From an uncultured Pseudomonadota bacterium (lineage in GTDB: Bacteria > Pseudomonadota > Gammaproteobacteria > Steroidobacterales > Steroidobacteraceae), in NCBI GenBank assembly GCA_903884105.1, contig CAISDJ010000100.1, positions 1 to 56,127 of the forward strand: a stretch of DNA of 56,127 nucleotides, in the 5' to 3' direction. The notes under the pieces were generated by a model that saw only the letters and a list, made by a program, of their open reading frames with translations, made no database searches and was not told the DNA's origin. Below are positions 46,846 to 55,116 of the stretch, in pieces. The position numbers and the translations under genes were made by a program. Numbering within the stretch: the first letter of the stretch is position 1; every line of letters starts with the position of its first letter.

Positions 46846-47627
46846 GCGCCTGCCTCCGGCCACGCCGCGAGGAACTCCGCAAAATGCGGCTTCCCCATCG
46901 CGGCGAGCACGTCGCGAACGCGCTGGCATTCGATCCCATATTGCTCCGGTGTCATGCGTCCGCGCATCAGCTCGAAGCGCAGGAACACGAGGTACGTATT
47001 GACGACATCGGTCTCGCAGTAGTTGCGGATGCCTTCGATCTGTCCGTCGAGATAGGCATCCCAGACCTTGTCGCCGCTCATGCCAAGCTTGCCTGGAAGC
47101 CCAAGCAGCATCGCGATGTCCTCGAGACTCGCCCGAGCACGGCCCTGGAACCCGGACAGCACATCCATCACGTCGAGATGCCGCCAGTGGTAGCGGCTCA
47201 GGTAGTTGTTCCAGCGGAACGAGGAATCCTCCTCCCCCATCTCCCAGTACCGCGGCGCCTGGATGCCGTGCTTCAGGGCCCGGTAGTGCAGCACCGGCAG
47301 GTCGAACCCGCTGCCATTCCACGACACGAGCTCGGGAGAGTACTTGTCGATGCCGTCGAAAAAGCGCTGGATGATCTCGGCCTCCGGCGCGTTCGGCTCA
47401 CCGAGGCTCCAGACCTTGAAGCTGTCCTTGTGCCGCCACGCAATCGAAATCGCCGCCACGCGTTGCTGTTCCAGCGACAGGAACTCGCTGCCCGATTCCT
47501 CACGCCGCTTGGTCTGCATGACATAGCCGACCTGCTTGTCCGTCAACCCATCGAGGTTGTAGATCCGGCGGCCGAGATCGACGTCGGGAATGGTTTCAAT
47601 ATCAAAGACGAAGACGTTCATGTGCAT
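46842..47627 (-). CDS. Predicted 3'-5' exonuclease (PolB-like DEDD family)
   Basis: This 261-residue protein belongs to the PolB-like predicted exonuclease family. The acidic motifs are VFDIETIPD (Exo I), LVSWNGSGFDLPVL (Exo II) and the final CETDVVNTYLV (Exo III, with Tyr/Asp arrangement). The role is probably DNA repair or proofreading, but no member is well characterised. Start at ATG 47627; a second ATG lies two codons on. It is the first gene of the rlmD-nagZ run. Confidence 0.9.
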   Translation of the reverse strand: MHMNVFVFDIETIPDVDLGRRIYNLDGLTDKQVGYVMQTKRREESGSEFLSLEQQRVAAISIAWRHKDSFKVWSLGEPNAPEAEIIQRFFDGIDKYSPELVSWNGSGFDLPVLHYRALKHGIQAPRYWEMGEEDSSFRWNNYLSRYHWRHLDVMDVLSGFQGRARASLEDIAMLLGLPGKLGMSGDKVWDAYLDGQIEGIRNYCETDVVNTYLVFLRFELMRGRMTPEQYGIECQRVRDVLAAMGKPHFAEFLAAWPEAGA

Positions 47628-47640
47628 TCAAGTGGCTAGT

Positions 47641-47715
47641 GATGAGGGGATGGGGGATAGTCAGAAACCGGACTTTACTATCCGCTAGGCACTATCCCCT
47701 ACCCCCTTCTTCATC
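47641..47715. repeat. R1 inverted repeat, copy 4 (between acpS and the exonuclease gene)
   Basis: A compact copy: the left arm GATGAGGGGATGGGGGATAG (47641-47660) faces the inverse of GATGAAGAAGGGGGTAGGGG and ATAGT (47691-47715), with a 30-base loop and no GGTCGGT heptamers. The right arm encodes the last residues of AcpS (KKGVGDSA) and its stop. Confidence 0.75.
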
Positions 47716-48083
47716 AGTACGGCCACTGCGACGATCAGCCCCGCTTCGTCGGTCAGCGTGATATGCCCTTCGCCGATGCCCATCTGGTCGGCAAGCTCGC
47801 GGCCCCGCTCTGACCAGATGATATCGGGCCGGCCCCACCGGTTGGGCACGAAACCCGAGTCGCGAATCCACATCCCGTGCGCGAAACCTGTCCCCATCGC
47901 CTTAACGATGGCCTCCTTCGCCGCAAACCGCATCGCCAGGAATCTCGCGGGACGCTTCGCCTGGCGGAACAACGCTTCTTCCGCGGGCAGCAGAAGCCGC
48001 TTGATCAGATGCTCACCGAACCGCTCGTAGGTCGCCTCCATGCGCGAGAGCTGGACGACGTCGGTTCCTATCCCGAAGATCAT
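47685..48083 (-). CDS. acpS: Holo-ACP synthase
   Basis: AcpS loads the 4'-phosphopantetheine arm onto acyl carrier protein. The 132-residue protein has [16 protein letters not shown] with the metal-binding Asp and [15 protein letters not shown] with the catalytic Glu. The start overlaps the pdxJ stop (ATGA). The last residues come from the R1 repeat. Confidence 0.96.
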   Translation of the reverse strand: MIFGIGTDVVQLSRMEATYERFGEHLIKRLLLPAEEALFRQAKRPARFLAMRFAAKEAIVKAMGTGFAHGMWIRDSGFVPNRWGRPDIIWSERGRELADQMGIGEGHITLTDEAGLIVAVAVLMKKGVGDSA

Positions 48084-48811
48084 CGCGCCCGACCCTCGAT
48101 CATGAGCCGCTTCATCTCGCGAACTGCGGCCGGCAGGCCGTCGAACACGGCGCGCGCCACGATGGCGTGGCCGATGTTGAGTTCCACGATTTCCGGGATT
48201 GCCGCTACCGGCTGGACGTTGTGATAGTGCAGTCCATGCCCCGCATTCACGACGAGGCCGAGGCTTTGGGCATGACGCGCGGCCTGGATGAGCCGATCTA
48301 GCTCCCGCTCCTGCTCTTCGCCGTACGCCTCCGCATAGGCACCGGTATGCAATTCCACCACGGGCGCGCCGATCCGTACCGCCGCGTCGAGCTGCTGCAG
48401 GTCCGGATCGATGAAGATCGACACCCGTACGCCGACCGCCGCGAGACGCCCGCAAGCCGCCTGCAGGTCCTTCGCGTTGCCGATGACGTCGAGGCCGCCT
48501 TCGGTCGTCACTTCGTTGCGCTTCTCGGGGACGAGGCACACATCGGCAGGACGGACGGTCTCGGCCAGGGCCAGCATCTCGGGAGTCGCTGCCATCTCGA
48601 GGTTCATGCGGGTCTGCAGCGCTTCGCGGAACACGTGCACGTCGCGGTCCTGGATGTGCCGGCGGTCTTCGCGCAGGTGCAGCGTGATGCTGTCGGCGCC
48701 CGACTGTTCTGCCACGAGCGCGGCGAGCAGCGGGTCGGGATACTTCGTGCCGCGAACCTGCCGCAGCGTAGCCACGTGATCGATGTTGACGCCGAGATGG
48801 ATGGGAGACAT
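48080..48811 (-). CDS. pdxJ: Pyridoxine 5'-phosphate synthase
   Basis: PdxJ condenses 1-deoxyxylulose 5-phosphate with 3-amino-2-oxopropyl phosphate to make vitamin B6. The 243-residue barrel has [32 protein letters not shown] and [16 protein letters not shown] 48811 is the family start; the open frame back to 48952 runs through the R1 repeat and is not protein. Confidence 0.97.
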   Translation of the reverse strand: MSPIHLGVNIDHVATLRQVRGTKYPDPLLAALVAEQSGADSITLHLREDRRHIQDRDVHVFREALQTRMNLEMAATPEMLALAETVRPADVCLVPEKRNEVTTEGGLDVIGNAKDLQAACGRLAAVGVRVSIFIDPDLQQLDAAVRIGAPVVELHTGAYAEAYGEEQERELDRLIQAARHAQSLGLVVNAGHGLHYHNVQPVAAIPEIVELNIGHAIVARAVFDGLPAAVREMKRLMIEGRAR

Positions 48812-48826
48812 GGCGGTGACTCTGAA

Positions 48827-48964
48827 AGTGGTCGGTGGTCGGTGGTCGTAGTGAAAGAGCGCTGGTTCCAAATGGCAAATGCTCGGTTCGCGGGGATCAT
48901 CAAATGAGAGGTGCCGTGGGCTGTATTCCTGGTCTGACCGACCACCGTCCACTAACCACTATCC
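48827..48964. repeat. R1 inverted repeat, copy 5 (between recO and pdxJ)
   Basis: The left arm AGTGGTCGGTGGTCGG plus one more heptamer (48827-48850) faces the inverse GGATAGTGGTTAGTGG and GGTGGTCGGTCAG (about 48934-48964). The right arm supplies the recO stop codon (TAG in GTGGTTAG). It fills the recO-pdxJ gap. Confidence 0.82.
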
Positions 48965-49695
48965 ACGCTTCTCATTCTCCTCATCGCCACTGCCACTTCC
49001 CGACTGCCGAGAGTGCGGCCTTCGAGGGACTCATCGAGCGCCGCGCGCAATAGCCGGCGGGCGTCGACCCGGGAGGCCGGGTCATGCAGTTCCTCGTTGG
49101 CCAGCGACAGCAGGGAGACACCTGAAAATATCAGGCTGCCTTCTGCAACGCCATCCACCCGGACGAGTCCCTGGGCTCGGGCGTAACGGTACGCACAGTC
49201 GGGATCGATGGCGCGGCCACTGACGGCTTCGCGATCGAGCGACAGTCCGTAGCCAAGTGCATCAAGCAGCCGCTTTTCGAAGAGCCTGAGCGTGCGTCCC
49301 TCGTCGGCCGCCGACTTGAGCCCGATCAGGGCCTGCTCGTATTCAGCGAAGATCTGGGTGTTGACGTCATGCCGCACCAGCAACCGGAGGAGCAGCTCGT
49401 TCAGGTAGAACCCGCTCATCAACCGTGCCGGCAGCAGTGCCTGGACGGCGCCATCGAACTCGGCATGCATGAACGTCCCCGCCTCTCCGCGTCCGGTCCA
49501 CGAAGCCAGCAAGCGGTTGAAGGGCTGCAAGACGGGCAGGAACGGCGAGCCCGCCCGACGCACGCCGCGCGCAAACGCGGTGACGCGGCCATGGTCGCGC
49601 GAGAACAGTTCGAGGATACGACCGGAGTCGCGATAGGGTCGCTGGTGAAGCAGATACGCGGGCTGCAGGAGTATCCGTGAATTAGGACGCGTCAT
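48952..49695 (-). CDS. recO: DNA repair protein RecO
   Basis: RecO works with RecF/RecR in loading RecA at gaps. The 247-residue protein has the N-terminal OB fold ([22 protein letters not shown]) and [17 protein letters not shown]. It overlaps the end of era by 14 bases. The last residues RSVDSG and stop lie in the R1 repeat. The zinc cysteines of some RecO proteins are absent, as in E. coli. Confidence 0.95.
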   Translation of the reverse strand: MTRPNSRILLQPAYLLHQRPYRDSGRILELFSRDHGRVTAFARGVRRAGSPFLPVLQPFNRLLASWTGRGEAGTFMHAEFDGAVQALLPARLMSGFYLNELLLRLLVRHDVNTQIFAEYEQALIGLKSAADEGRTLRLFEKRLLDALGYGLSLDREAVSGRAIDPDCAYRYARAQGLVRVDGVAEGSLIFSGVSLLSLANEELHDPASRVDARRLLRAALDESLEGRTLGSREVAVAMRRMRSVDSG

Positions 49696-50680
49696 AGCCG
49701 AACTGGCGGAGCGCCGACTCGCTGTCGGACCAGTTTTCCTTCACCTTGACCCACAGCTCAAGGTGCACGCGCTGGCCGAGCAGGCTCATGAGATCGATGC
49801 GCGCGCGGGTACCGACGTCCTTCAGGCCTTCGCCCGCCTGGCCGATCACGATGGCCTTCTGGCCGGGGCGCTCGACCCAGATGATGGCGCCGATCAGCAC
49901 CCGGCCTTCTTCCTCTTCCTGGAAGCGTTCGATCTCGACGGTGAGGCCATAGGGCAGTTCCTGGCGTAACCGCCACGTGAGCTTCTCGCGGATGATCTCG
50001 GCCGCCTGGAATCGGACGCTGCGGTCGGTGACTTGTTCCGCCGGGAAATGCGGCGGCCCCTCCGGCAGATAGTGCGCCACCGCTGCGGACAGCTCCTTGA
50101 GATTCGTGCCCTTCTTGCCCGACGTTGGCAGGATGGCCACGAATTCGCCGCGACGCGCGACTTCCTCGAGATAGGGCAGCAGCCGCTCGCGCGGGTTGAC
50201 GACGTCGACCTTGTTCACGAGCAGGATGATGGGTTTGCCGATGCGCTTCAGGTCGTCGGCCACGCGCTGGTCGTCCTCTGTCCAACGCAGCGCCTCGACC
50301 ACGAACACGTTGACGTCCGCATCCGAGAGTGATGCCAGCGCGGACCGGTTCATGTACCGATTCATCATGCGCCGCTCGTCGGTGTGCAGCCCCGGCGTGT
50401 CGACAAACACGATCTGCGCCTGGTCGGTGTTCTGGATGCCGAGGATGCGGTGCCGCGTGGTTTGCGGCTTCGGACTCACGATGCTGACCTTCTGGCCGAG
50501 CATCGCGTTCAGCAAGGTGGACTTGCCGACATTGGGACGGCCGACGATGGCGGCGAATCCGCAGCGAAAGCCGGGAGGATACGACGCTTCTGCAGTTTCC
50601 CCTGACTCTTCCTGATCGAGGTCGAGGTCCGGTGCGTCCGGCATTTCTGGTGCTTCCGGGGGCGACTCAGGATGGTTCAT
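49682..50680 (-). CDS. era: GTPase Era
   Basis: Era is essential for 30S maturation and binds the 3' end of 16S rRNA. The 332-residue protein has G1 GRPNVGKSTLLN, G3 DTPGLH, G4 NKVD and a C-terminal KH domain ending [14 protein letters not shown]. An acidic N-terminal extension of about 40 residues (ESPPEAPEMPDAPDLDLD) precedes the G domain. Start overlaps the rnc stop by 4 bases. Confidence 0.97.
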   Translation of the reverse strand: MNHPESPPEAPEMPDAPDLDLDQEESGETAEASYPPGFRCGFAAIVGRPNVGKSTLLNAMLGQKVSIVSPKPQTTRHRILGIQNTDQAQIVFVDTPGLHTDERRMMNRYMNRSALASLSDADVNVFVVEALRWTEDDQRVADDLKRIGKPIILLVNKVDVVNPRERLLPYLEEVARRGEFVAILPTSGKKGTNLKELSAAVAHYLPEGPPHFPAEQVTDRSVRFQAAEIIREKLTWRLRQELPYGLTVEIERFQEEEEGRVLIGAIIWVERPGQKAIVIGQAGEGLKDVGTRARIDLMSLLGQRVHLELWVKVKENWSDSESALRQFGYDAS

Positions 50681-51393
50681 GACGGGCTCTCTCCTGGTCG
50701 TTTTGGTAATTGCTGCCGGGCCTCGCCCAGCTGTTCCAGCACCTTCTGTGCGGCTTCCTGTTCGGCGCCGCGGCGACTTGCACCCTCGCCATCCGCCTTG
50801 AGCCCAAGGGATTCGGCGCGGCAGGATACCCGGAAGTGCTGATTATGCGCCTCTCCGCTGATGGACTCGACTGCATAGACCGGCAGCGGCAGGCTGCGCG
50901 CCTGCAGCGCTTCCTGCAAGCGGGTCTTCGGGTCCTTGAGTTCAGCCGCAGTCGGCAAGCGATCGAGGCGCGGCAGGAACTGTCTCTCGATCACCTCCGC
51001 GACGGCGTCGAACCCGCCATCCAGGTAGATCGCGCCCAGCAGCGCCTCGAAGCCGTCGGCCAGGATCGACTTGCGCCGGAACCCGCCGGACTTGAGCTCG
51101 CCGGAACCCAACTTCAGATGGTCGCCCAACCCGAGCTCCGCCGCGATGACCGCCAGCGATTCGCCACTGACGAGGCTCGCCCGGAACCGGGACAGCTCGC
51201 CCTCGGGTGACGACGGATATTCGCGATAGACGAGACGGGCGACGACACAGTTGAGTACCGCATCGCCAAGAAACTCGAGCCGTTCGTTACTGGGCCCACC
51301 AGCGCTGCGATGGGTCAGCGCGGCATCCAGCAGGGAGGGGTCGGCGCAAGCGTATCCCAGCGCATCCCGCAGCCATTCCGCGGACGTCTTCAA
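50677..51393 (-). CDS. rnc: Ribonuclease III
   Basis: RNase III cuts double-stranded RNA in rRNA and mRNA processing. The 238-residue protein has the signature NERLEFLGDAVLN, the second acidic site DGFEALLGAIYLDGG and a C-terminal dsRNA-binding domain starting DPKTRLQEALQ. No ATG or GTG is available between the DUF4845 stop and the conserved start of the protein, so I infer a TTG start at 51393 (MKTSAEWLRDALGY). This codon lies in the loop of a perfect hairpin. Confidence 0.95.
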   Translation of the reverse strand: MKTSAEWLRDALGYACADPSLLDAALTHRSAGGPSNERLEFLGDAVLNCVVARLVYREYPSSPEGELSRFRASLVSGESLAVIAAELGLGDHLKLGSGELKSGGFRRKSILADGFEALLGAIYLDGGFDAVAEVIERQFLPRLDRLPTAAELKDPKTRLQEALQARSLPLPVYAVESISGEAHNQHFRVSCRAESLGLKADGEGASRRGAEQEAAQKVLEQLGEARQQLPKRPGESPS

Positions 51394-51404
51394 AACGTCC
51401 GCGG
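51378..51404 (-). promoter_or_regulatory. Perfect hairpin around the rnc start codon
   Basis: A 10-bp perfect inverted repeat (CCGCGGACGT at 51378-51387 with ACGTCCGCGG at 51395-51404) leaves a 7-nt loop that holds the inferred TTG start (51391-51393). The stem would hide the initiation region. RNase III of E. coli controls its own mRNA by cutting a leader stem, so an autoregulatory or translation-limiting role is plausible. Confidence 0.7.
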
Positions 51405-51436
51405 GGGGGCCGGCGTGGGATTCGCCACCGCGCCCG

Positions 51437-51829
51437 TCATTGCGGAATGCTGACCGTCTTGTCGAAGTCGACCACCAGCAGGATATTGGCGACGAACGGT
51501 GCCTCGGCGCGGTAGACCGCGTCCATGATGAACTCGTTGCCTTCCTTGTGGATATCGATGTCCTTTGCATCAAGGCTCTTGATGTCCTCGATATCCCAGC
51601 GCTTTCCCAGCGCACTGCGGATGGCGTTGGCATTTGTCGCCTGCCCGCTGAACTCCTCGCTCACTTGATCCATGGAGCGAACGACGTTCATGTACTCGAG
51701 GTACAGCGGCACCAGCCGGATGCCGGCATACAGCCCGAACCCGAGGATCGCGACAATCGTCACCATGCCGATGAAAGTCGCACCGCGCTGACGATGCGGA
51801 CCGAGGTGCGCGTGGTCATTCAGAAGCAT
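51437..51829 (-). CDS. DUF4845 membrane protein
   Basis: The 130-residue protein has one N-terminal membrane segment (GATFIGMVTIVAILGFGLYAGI) and a soluble domain with the family pattern LVPLYLEYMNVVRSM and KTVSIPQ end. It regularly lies between lepB and rnc in gammaproteobacteria. Its function is not known; the pilin-like N-terminus (RGATFIG) hints at a pseudopilin-like helix, which is only an impression. Confidence 0.9.
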   Translation of the reverse strand: MLLNDHAHLGPHRQRGATFIGMVTIVAILGFGLYAGIRLVPLYLEYMNVVRSMDQVSEEFSGQATNANAIRSALGKRWDIEDIKSLDAKDIDIHKEGNEFIMDAVYRAEAPFVANILLVVDFDKTVSIPQ

Positions 51830-51877
51830 GAAGCGTCTCCCTTGCCTCAGCAGAACCCTTGCGTGAGCAGAACCCGC

Positions 51878-52663
51878 TCACTTGATGGCGTCGCCGATCC
51901 GGCTCCACAGCACCGGCCCCGACGGCAGCTTCACATTCAGCCAGATGCGGACGGCCTTGCCGACGAGGTTGCCTTCGGGCACGAAACCGACTTCCGGAAA
52001 ACGGCTATCGCGGCTGTTGTCCCGATTGTCGCCCATGAAGTAGTAGTGCCCCGCGGGCACCACCCCGTCGAAATCAGCGGCCTCGCGTCCCGGAATGTAC
52101 ATCACCGTGTGAGTGGCCTCGCCGAGGCGCTCAAGGCCTAACTGAGCACCGTAATAGTCTTCCTTCTCGTAGGTGCCATTGAACTCGACCGGAATCCGCT
52201 CGCCGTTGATGAACAGCTGGTCGTTGCGGACGCTGATGCGGTCGCCAGGCAGCCCCACCAGGCGCTTGATGTAATTGATCGAGGGGTCGGACGGCAGCCG
52301 GAACACCACCACGTCGCCGCGTGCCGGGTTGCCGATGGGGACCACCTTCGTGTTGAGGACGGGCAGCTTGAGACCGTACGAATACTTGCTGACAAAGATG
52401 AAGTCGCCGTCGAGCAGCGTCGGCATCATGGAATCGGACGGGATCCGGAACGGCTCAAAGATGAAGGAGCGCACGACGAGCACGACCAGGATGATCGGGA
52501 AGAAGGAACGCGCATACTCGACGATCACGGGCTCGGCCCGGGGCAACTCGCCCTTAACCCAGCCCTTCTGCCGCTGCGGACTGACGCCCAAGGCATAGAC
52601 GCCCCACACCACTCCCGTCAGGAGCGCAGCCGCCACCAGAATGAAGGAAAAATCAATGATCAT
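51878..52663 (-). CDS. lepB: Signal peptidase I
   Basis: LepB cuts Sec and Tat signal peptides at the inner membrane. The 261-residue enzyme has two N-terminal membrane segments (FSFILVAAALLTGVVWGVYAL; SFFPIILVVLVVRSFIFEPF), the catalytic Ser in RIPSDSMMPTLLDGD, Lys in YIKRLVGLPGDRI and box E GDNRDNSRDSR. It lies between lepA and DUF4845 as in most relatives. Confidence 0.97.
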   Translation of the reverse strand: MIIDFSFILVAAALLTGVVWGVYALGVSPQRQKGWVKGELPRAEPVIVEYARSFFPIILVVLVVRSFIFEPFRIPSDSMMPTLLDGDFIFVSKYSYGLKLPVLNTKVVPIGNPARGDVVVFRLPSDPSINYIKRLVGLPGDRISVRNDQLFINGERIPVEFNGTYEKEDYYGAQLGLERLGEATHTVMYIPGREAADFDGVVPAGHYYFMGDNRDNSRDSRFPEVGFVPEGNLVGKAVRIWLNVKLPSGPVLWSRIGDAIK

Positions 52664-52730
52664 GCGTCAGTTCGTCCCGATGGGCATTGCAGGCGATTGA
52701 ATTGCCGACAGTATTGGTGATTTCGCAGCA

Positions 52731-52880
52731 AGTGGCCAGCGGCCAGATGGAAGTGCCCGGTGAACGGTGGCCAGTGGACGGTGGCAGAGGGACGCGGCCC
52801 GGCGAAAACGCGACGAAATCCTGCATCGCTCCGACGCTTCCCAGCCCCCGGCCACCGATCCCCGACCACCTCCACTAATC
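52731..52880. repeat. R1-like inverted repeat, copy 6 (between lepA and lepB)
   Basis: A diverged copy: the left side has AGTGGCCAGCGGCCAG and GGTGGCCAGTGGACGGTGG; the right side is the inverse of GGATTAGTGGAGGTGGTCGG followed by GGATCGGTGG. The lepA stop codon is the TAG of GGATTAGTGG. It covers most of the 211-bp gap between lepA and lepB. Confidence 0.6.
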
Positions 52881-54668
52881 CTTGCCGATCTTGAGCACGG
52901 CCAGGAATGCCTCCTGGGGGATCTCCACGGAACCCACCTGCTTCATGCGCTTCTTGCCTTCCTTCTGCTTCTCGAGGAGCTTGCGCTTGCGGCTGATGTC
53001 GCCGCCGTAGCACTTCGCCAGCACGTTCTTGCGCAAGGCCTTGACCGAGGAACGGGCCACCACGTTGCTGCCGATCGCCGCCTGGATGGCCACGTCGAAC
53101 ATCTGCCGCGGGATCAGCTCCTGCATCTTGTCGACCAGCTCACGGCCGCGGCTGTAGGCGTGGTCGTGATGGATGATGATCGACAAGGCATCGACGCGGT
53201 CGCCGTTGATCAGCACATCGAGCTTCACGAGCGGCGCCGACTCGAAGTGGCTGAACTCATAATCGAACGACGCATAGCCGCGACTGCAGGACTTCAGCCG
53301 GTCGAAAAAATCGAGCACGACGTCCGCCATCGGCAGCTCGTACTGCAGCGACACCTGGTTGCCGAGATACTGCATCTTCTTCTGGCGGCCGCGCTTGTCA
53401 GTGCACAGCTTGAGCACATTGCCGATGTACTCTGGAGGCACCAGGATGCTAGCGATGATGATGGGTTCGCGCAGGTCTTCGATCTCATTCGACGGCGGCA
53501 GCTTGGATGGATTGTCGACGTAGATCGTCGTGCCGTCCGTCTTGGCCACTTCGTACACCACCGTGGGCGCGCTCGTGATGAGCTCCAGGTTGTACTCGCG
53601 TTCGAGGCGCTCCTGCACGATGTCCATGTGCAGCAGGCCAAGGAATCCGCAGCGAAAGCCGAAGCCGAGCGCCGTGGACACTTCCGGCTCGTAGTGCAGC
53701 GCCGAGTCGTTGAGCTTGAGCTTCGACAGCGCGTCGCGGAACGCCTCGTAGTCGTCGGTGCTGACCGGGAACATGCCAGCGAACACACGCGGCTGGATCT
53801 GCTTGAAGCCCTCGAGCGGCGCCTCGCAAGGGCGGTTGTCGAGCGTGATGGTGTCGCCGACCGGCGCGCCATCGATCTCCTTGATGCCGGCGATGACGAA
53901 GCCGACTTCGCCAGTCAGCAGCGTCTCGGAGGGACGCGACTTCGGCGTGAAGCGGCCGAGCTTGTCGATCTGGTGCGCGCGGCCCGTCGTCCATACGCGG
54001 ATCTTCTGGCCGACTTTCAGCGAGCCGTTCATGACGCGAACGAGCGACACGACGCCGACGTAATTGTCGAACCACGAGTCAATGATCAGCGCCTGCAGAG
54101 GCGCTTCCGGGTTGCCCTTCGGCGGCGGAATCCGGCGGACGAGTTCTTCGAGGAGGTCAGGCACCCCCTCGCCTGTCTTGGCGCTGCAGCGGACGGCGTC
54201 GCTCGCCTCGATGCCGATGATTTCCTCGATCTGCTTGATGACCTTGTCCGGCTCGGCCGAGGGCAGGTCGATCTTGTTGAGGACGGGCACGACTTCGAGA
54301 CCCTGCTCGAGGGCGGTGTAGCAGTTCGCCACGCTCTGCGCCTCGACACCCTGGGCGGCATCCACGACCAGCAGCGCGCCTTCGCAAGCTGCCAGCGACC
54401 GGGACACCTCGTACGAGAAGTCCACGTGCCCGGGGGTGTCGATCATGTTGAGCTGGTACAGGACACCGTCGCGCCCCGTGTAGTCGAGCGTGACGCTCTG
54501 GGCCTTGATGGTGATGCCGCGCTCGCGCTCGAGCGCCATGGAATCCAGCACCTGGCTTTCCATTTCCCGCGCTTCGAGGCCGCCGCAGAGCTGGATGAAG
54601 CGGTCGGCGAGCGTGGATTTGCCGTGATCGACGTGCGCGATGATCGAAAAATTACGTATGTTCTGCAT
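52875..54668 (-). CDS. lepA: Elongation factor 4 (LepA)
   Basis: LepA is a ribosome-associated GTPase involved in initiation and back-translocation. The 597-residue length is normal. It has [44 protein letters not shown] and the LepA-specific C-terminal domain ([21 protein letters not shown] split over the motif). Starts MQNIRNFS. Confidence 0.97.
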   Translation of the reverse strand: MQNIRNFSIIAHVDHGKSTLADRFIQLCGGLEAREMESQVLDSMALERERGITIKAQSVTLDYTGRDGVLYQLNMIDTPGHVDFSYEVSRSLAACEGALLVVDAAQGVEAQSVANCYTALEQGLEVVPVLNKIDLPSAEPDKVIKQIEEIIGIEASDAVRCSAKTGEGVPDLLEELVRRIPPPKGNPEAPLQALIIDSWFDNYVGVVSLVRVMNGSLKVGQKIRVWTTGRAHQIDKLGRFTPKSRPSETLLTGEVGFVIAGIKEIDGAPVGDTITLDNRPCEAPLEGFKQIQPRVFAGMFPVSTDDYEAFRDALSKLKLNDSALHYEPEVSTALGFGFRCGFLGLLHMDIVQERLEREYNLELITSAPTVVYEVAKTDGTTIYVDNPSKLPPSNEIEDLREPIIIASILVPPEYIGNVLKLCTDKRGRQKKMQYLGNQVSLQYELPMADVVLDFFDRLKSCSRGYASFDYEFSHFESAPLVKLDVLINGDRVDALSIIIHHDHAYSRGRELVDKMQELIPRQMFDVAIQAAIGSNVVARSSVKALRKNVLAKCYGGDISRKRKLLEKQKEGKKRMKQVGSVEIPQEAFLAVLKIGKD

Positions 54669-54741
54669 CAGGACACAGGGGCAAACCCTAAGCGGACGTC
54701 GGGAACGGCCGCGGATTATATAGGAAGGGCCGGCCTGGAGC

Positions 54742-54866
54742 GGGGGAAGCTCAGGAAGGTCAGGAAGCGAGGAAGCGAGGAAGCCAGAAGGGCGACCGAT
54801 GGCCTTCTTCCAGCCGCCCGGTCTCTTGGCTTCCCAGGCTTCCCGGCTTCCTTAGGCTTCCTAGGC
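54742..54866. repeat. R2 inverted repeat, copy 2 (between the glutaredoxin-like gene and lepA)
   Basis: The left side has GGAAGCTCAGGAAGGTC and tandem AGGAAGCG units; the right side has the inverse GGCTTCC units, four in a row, spaced by CAGG, CGG and TTA. The stop of the glutaredoxin-like gene is the TAG in CCTAGG of the right arm. It is related to the 33964 copy. It fills the 192-bp gap apart from the lepA leader. Confidence 0.8.
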
Positions 54867-55106
54867 CAGATACGCACTCACCCGCTCAGTGTCGAGCCGG
54901 TACGCGCAGACAAACTCATCGTCGAAGGCGAGAACCGGAATTCGGTGCCCGAAGCGGCGCTCCAGATCGGGGTCGCCTTCGATATCGACGACCCGCACGG
55001 TCGCCGCGAGGGGGCCGAGCAGCGCTGCAAGTTCGGTCAACATGTCGTCGCACAGGCTGCAGCCGGCGCGTGAGTACACCGTCCAGCCCGGCCGGGGATC
55101 TGTCAC
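54861..55106 (-). CDS. Glutaredoxin-like thioredoxin-fold protein (DUF836)
   Basis: The 81-residue protein has a CxxC active site in YSRAGCSLCDDML near the N-terminus and the cis-Pro loop RIPVLAFDDEF, a minimal glutaredoxin/DUF836 fold. It could be a small cytoplasmic thiol reductase. It lies 10 bases after the RseB gene. Its last residues (AYLA) and stop adjoin or lie in the R2 repeat. Confidence 0.9.
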   Translation of the reverse strand: MTDPRPGWTVYSRAGCSLCDDMLTELAALLGPLAATVRVVDIEGDPDLERRFGHRIPVLAFDDEFVCAYRLDTERVSAYLA

Positions 55107-55116
55107 AGGCCCGACT

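Noticed and set aside
52767-55073. 768-residue plus-strand frame opposite lepA
   Set aside because: Shadow; LepA motifs are complete on the minus strand.
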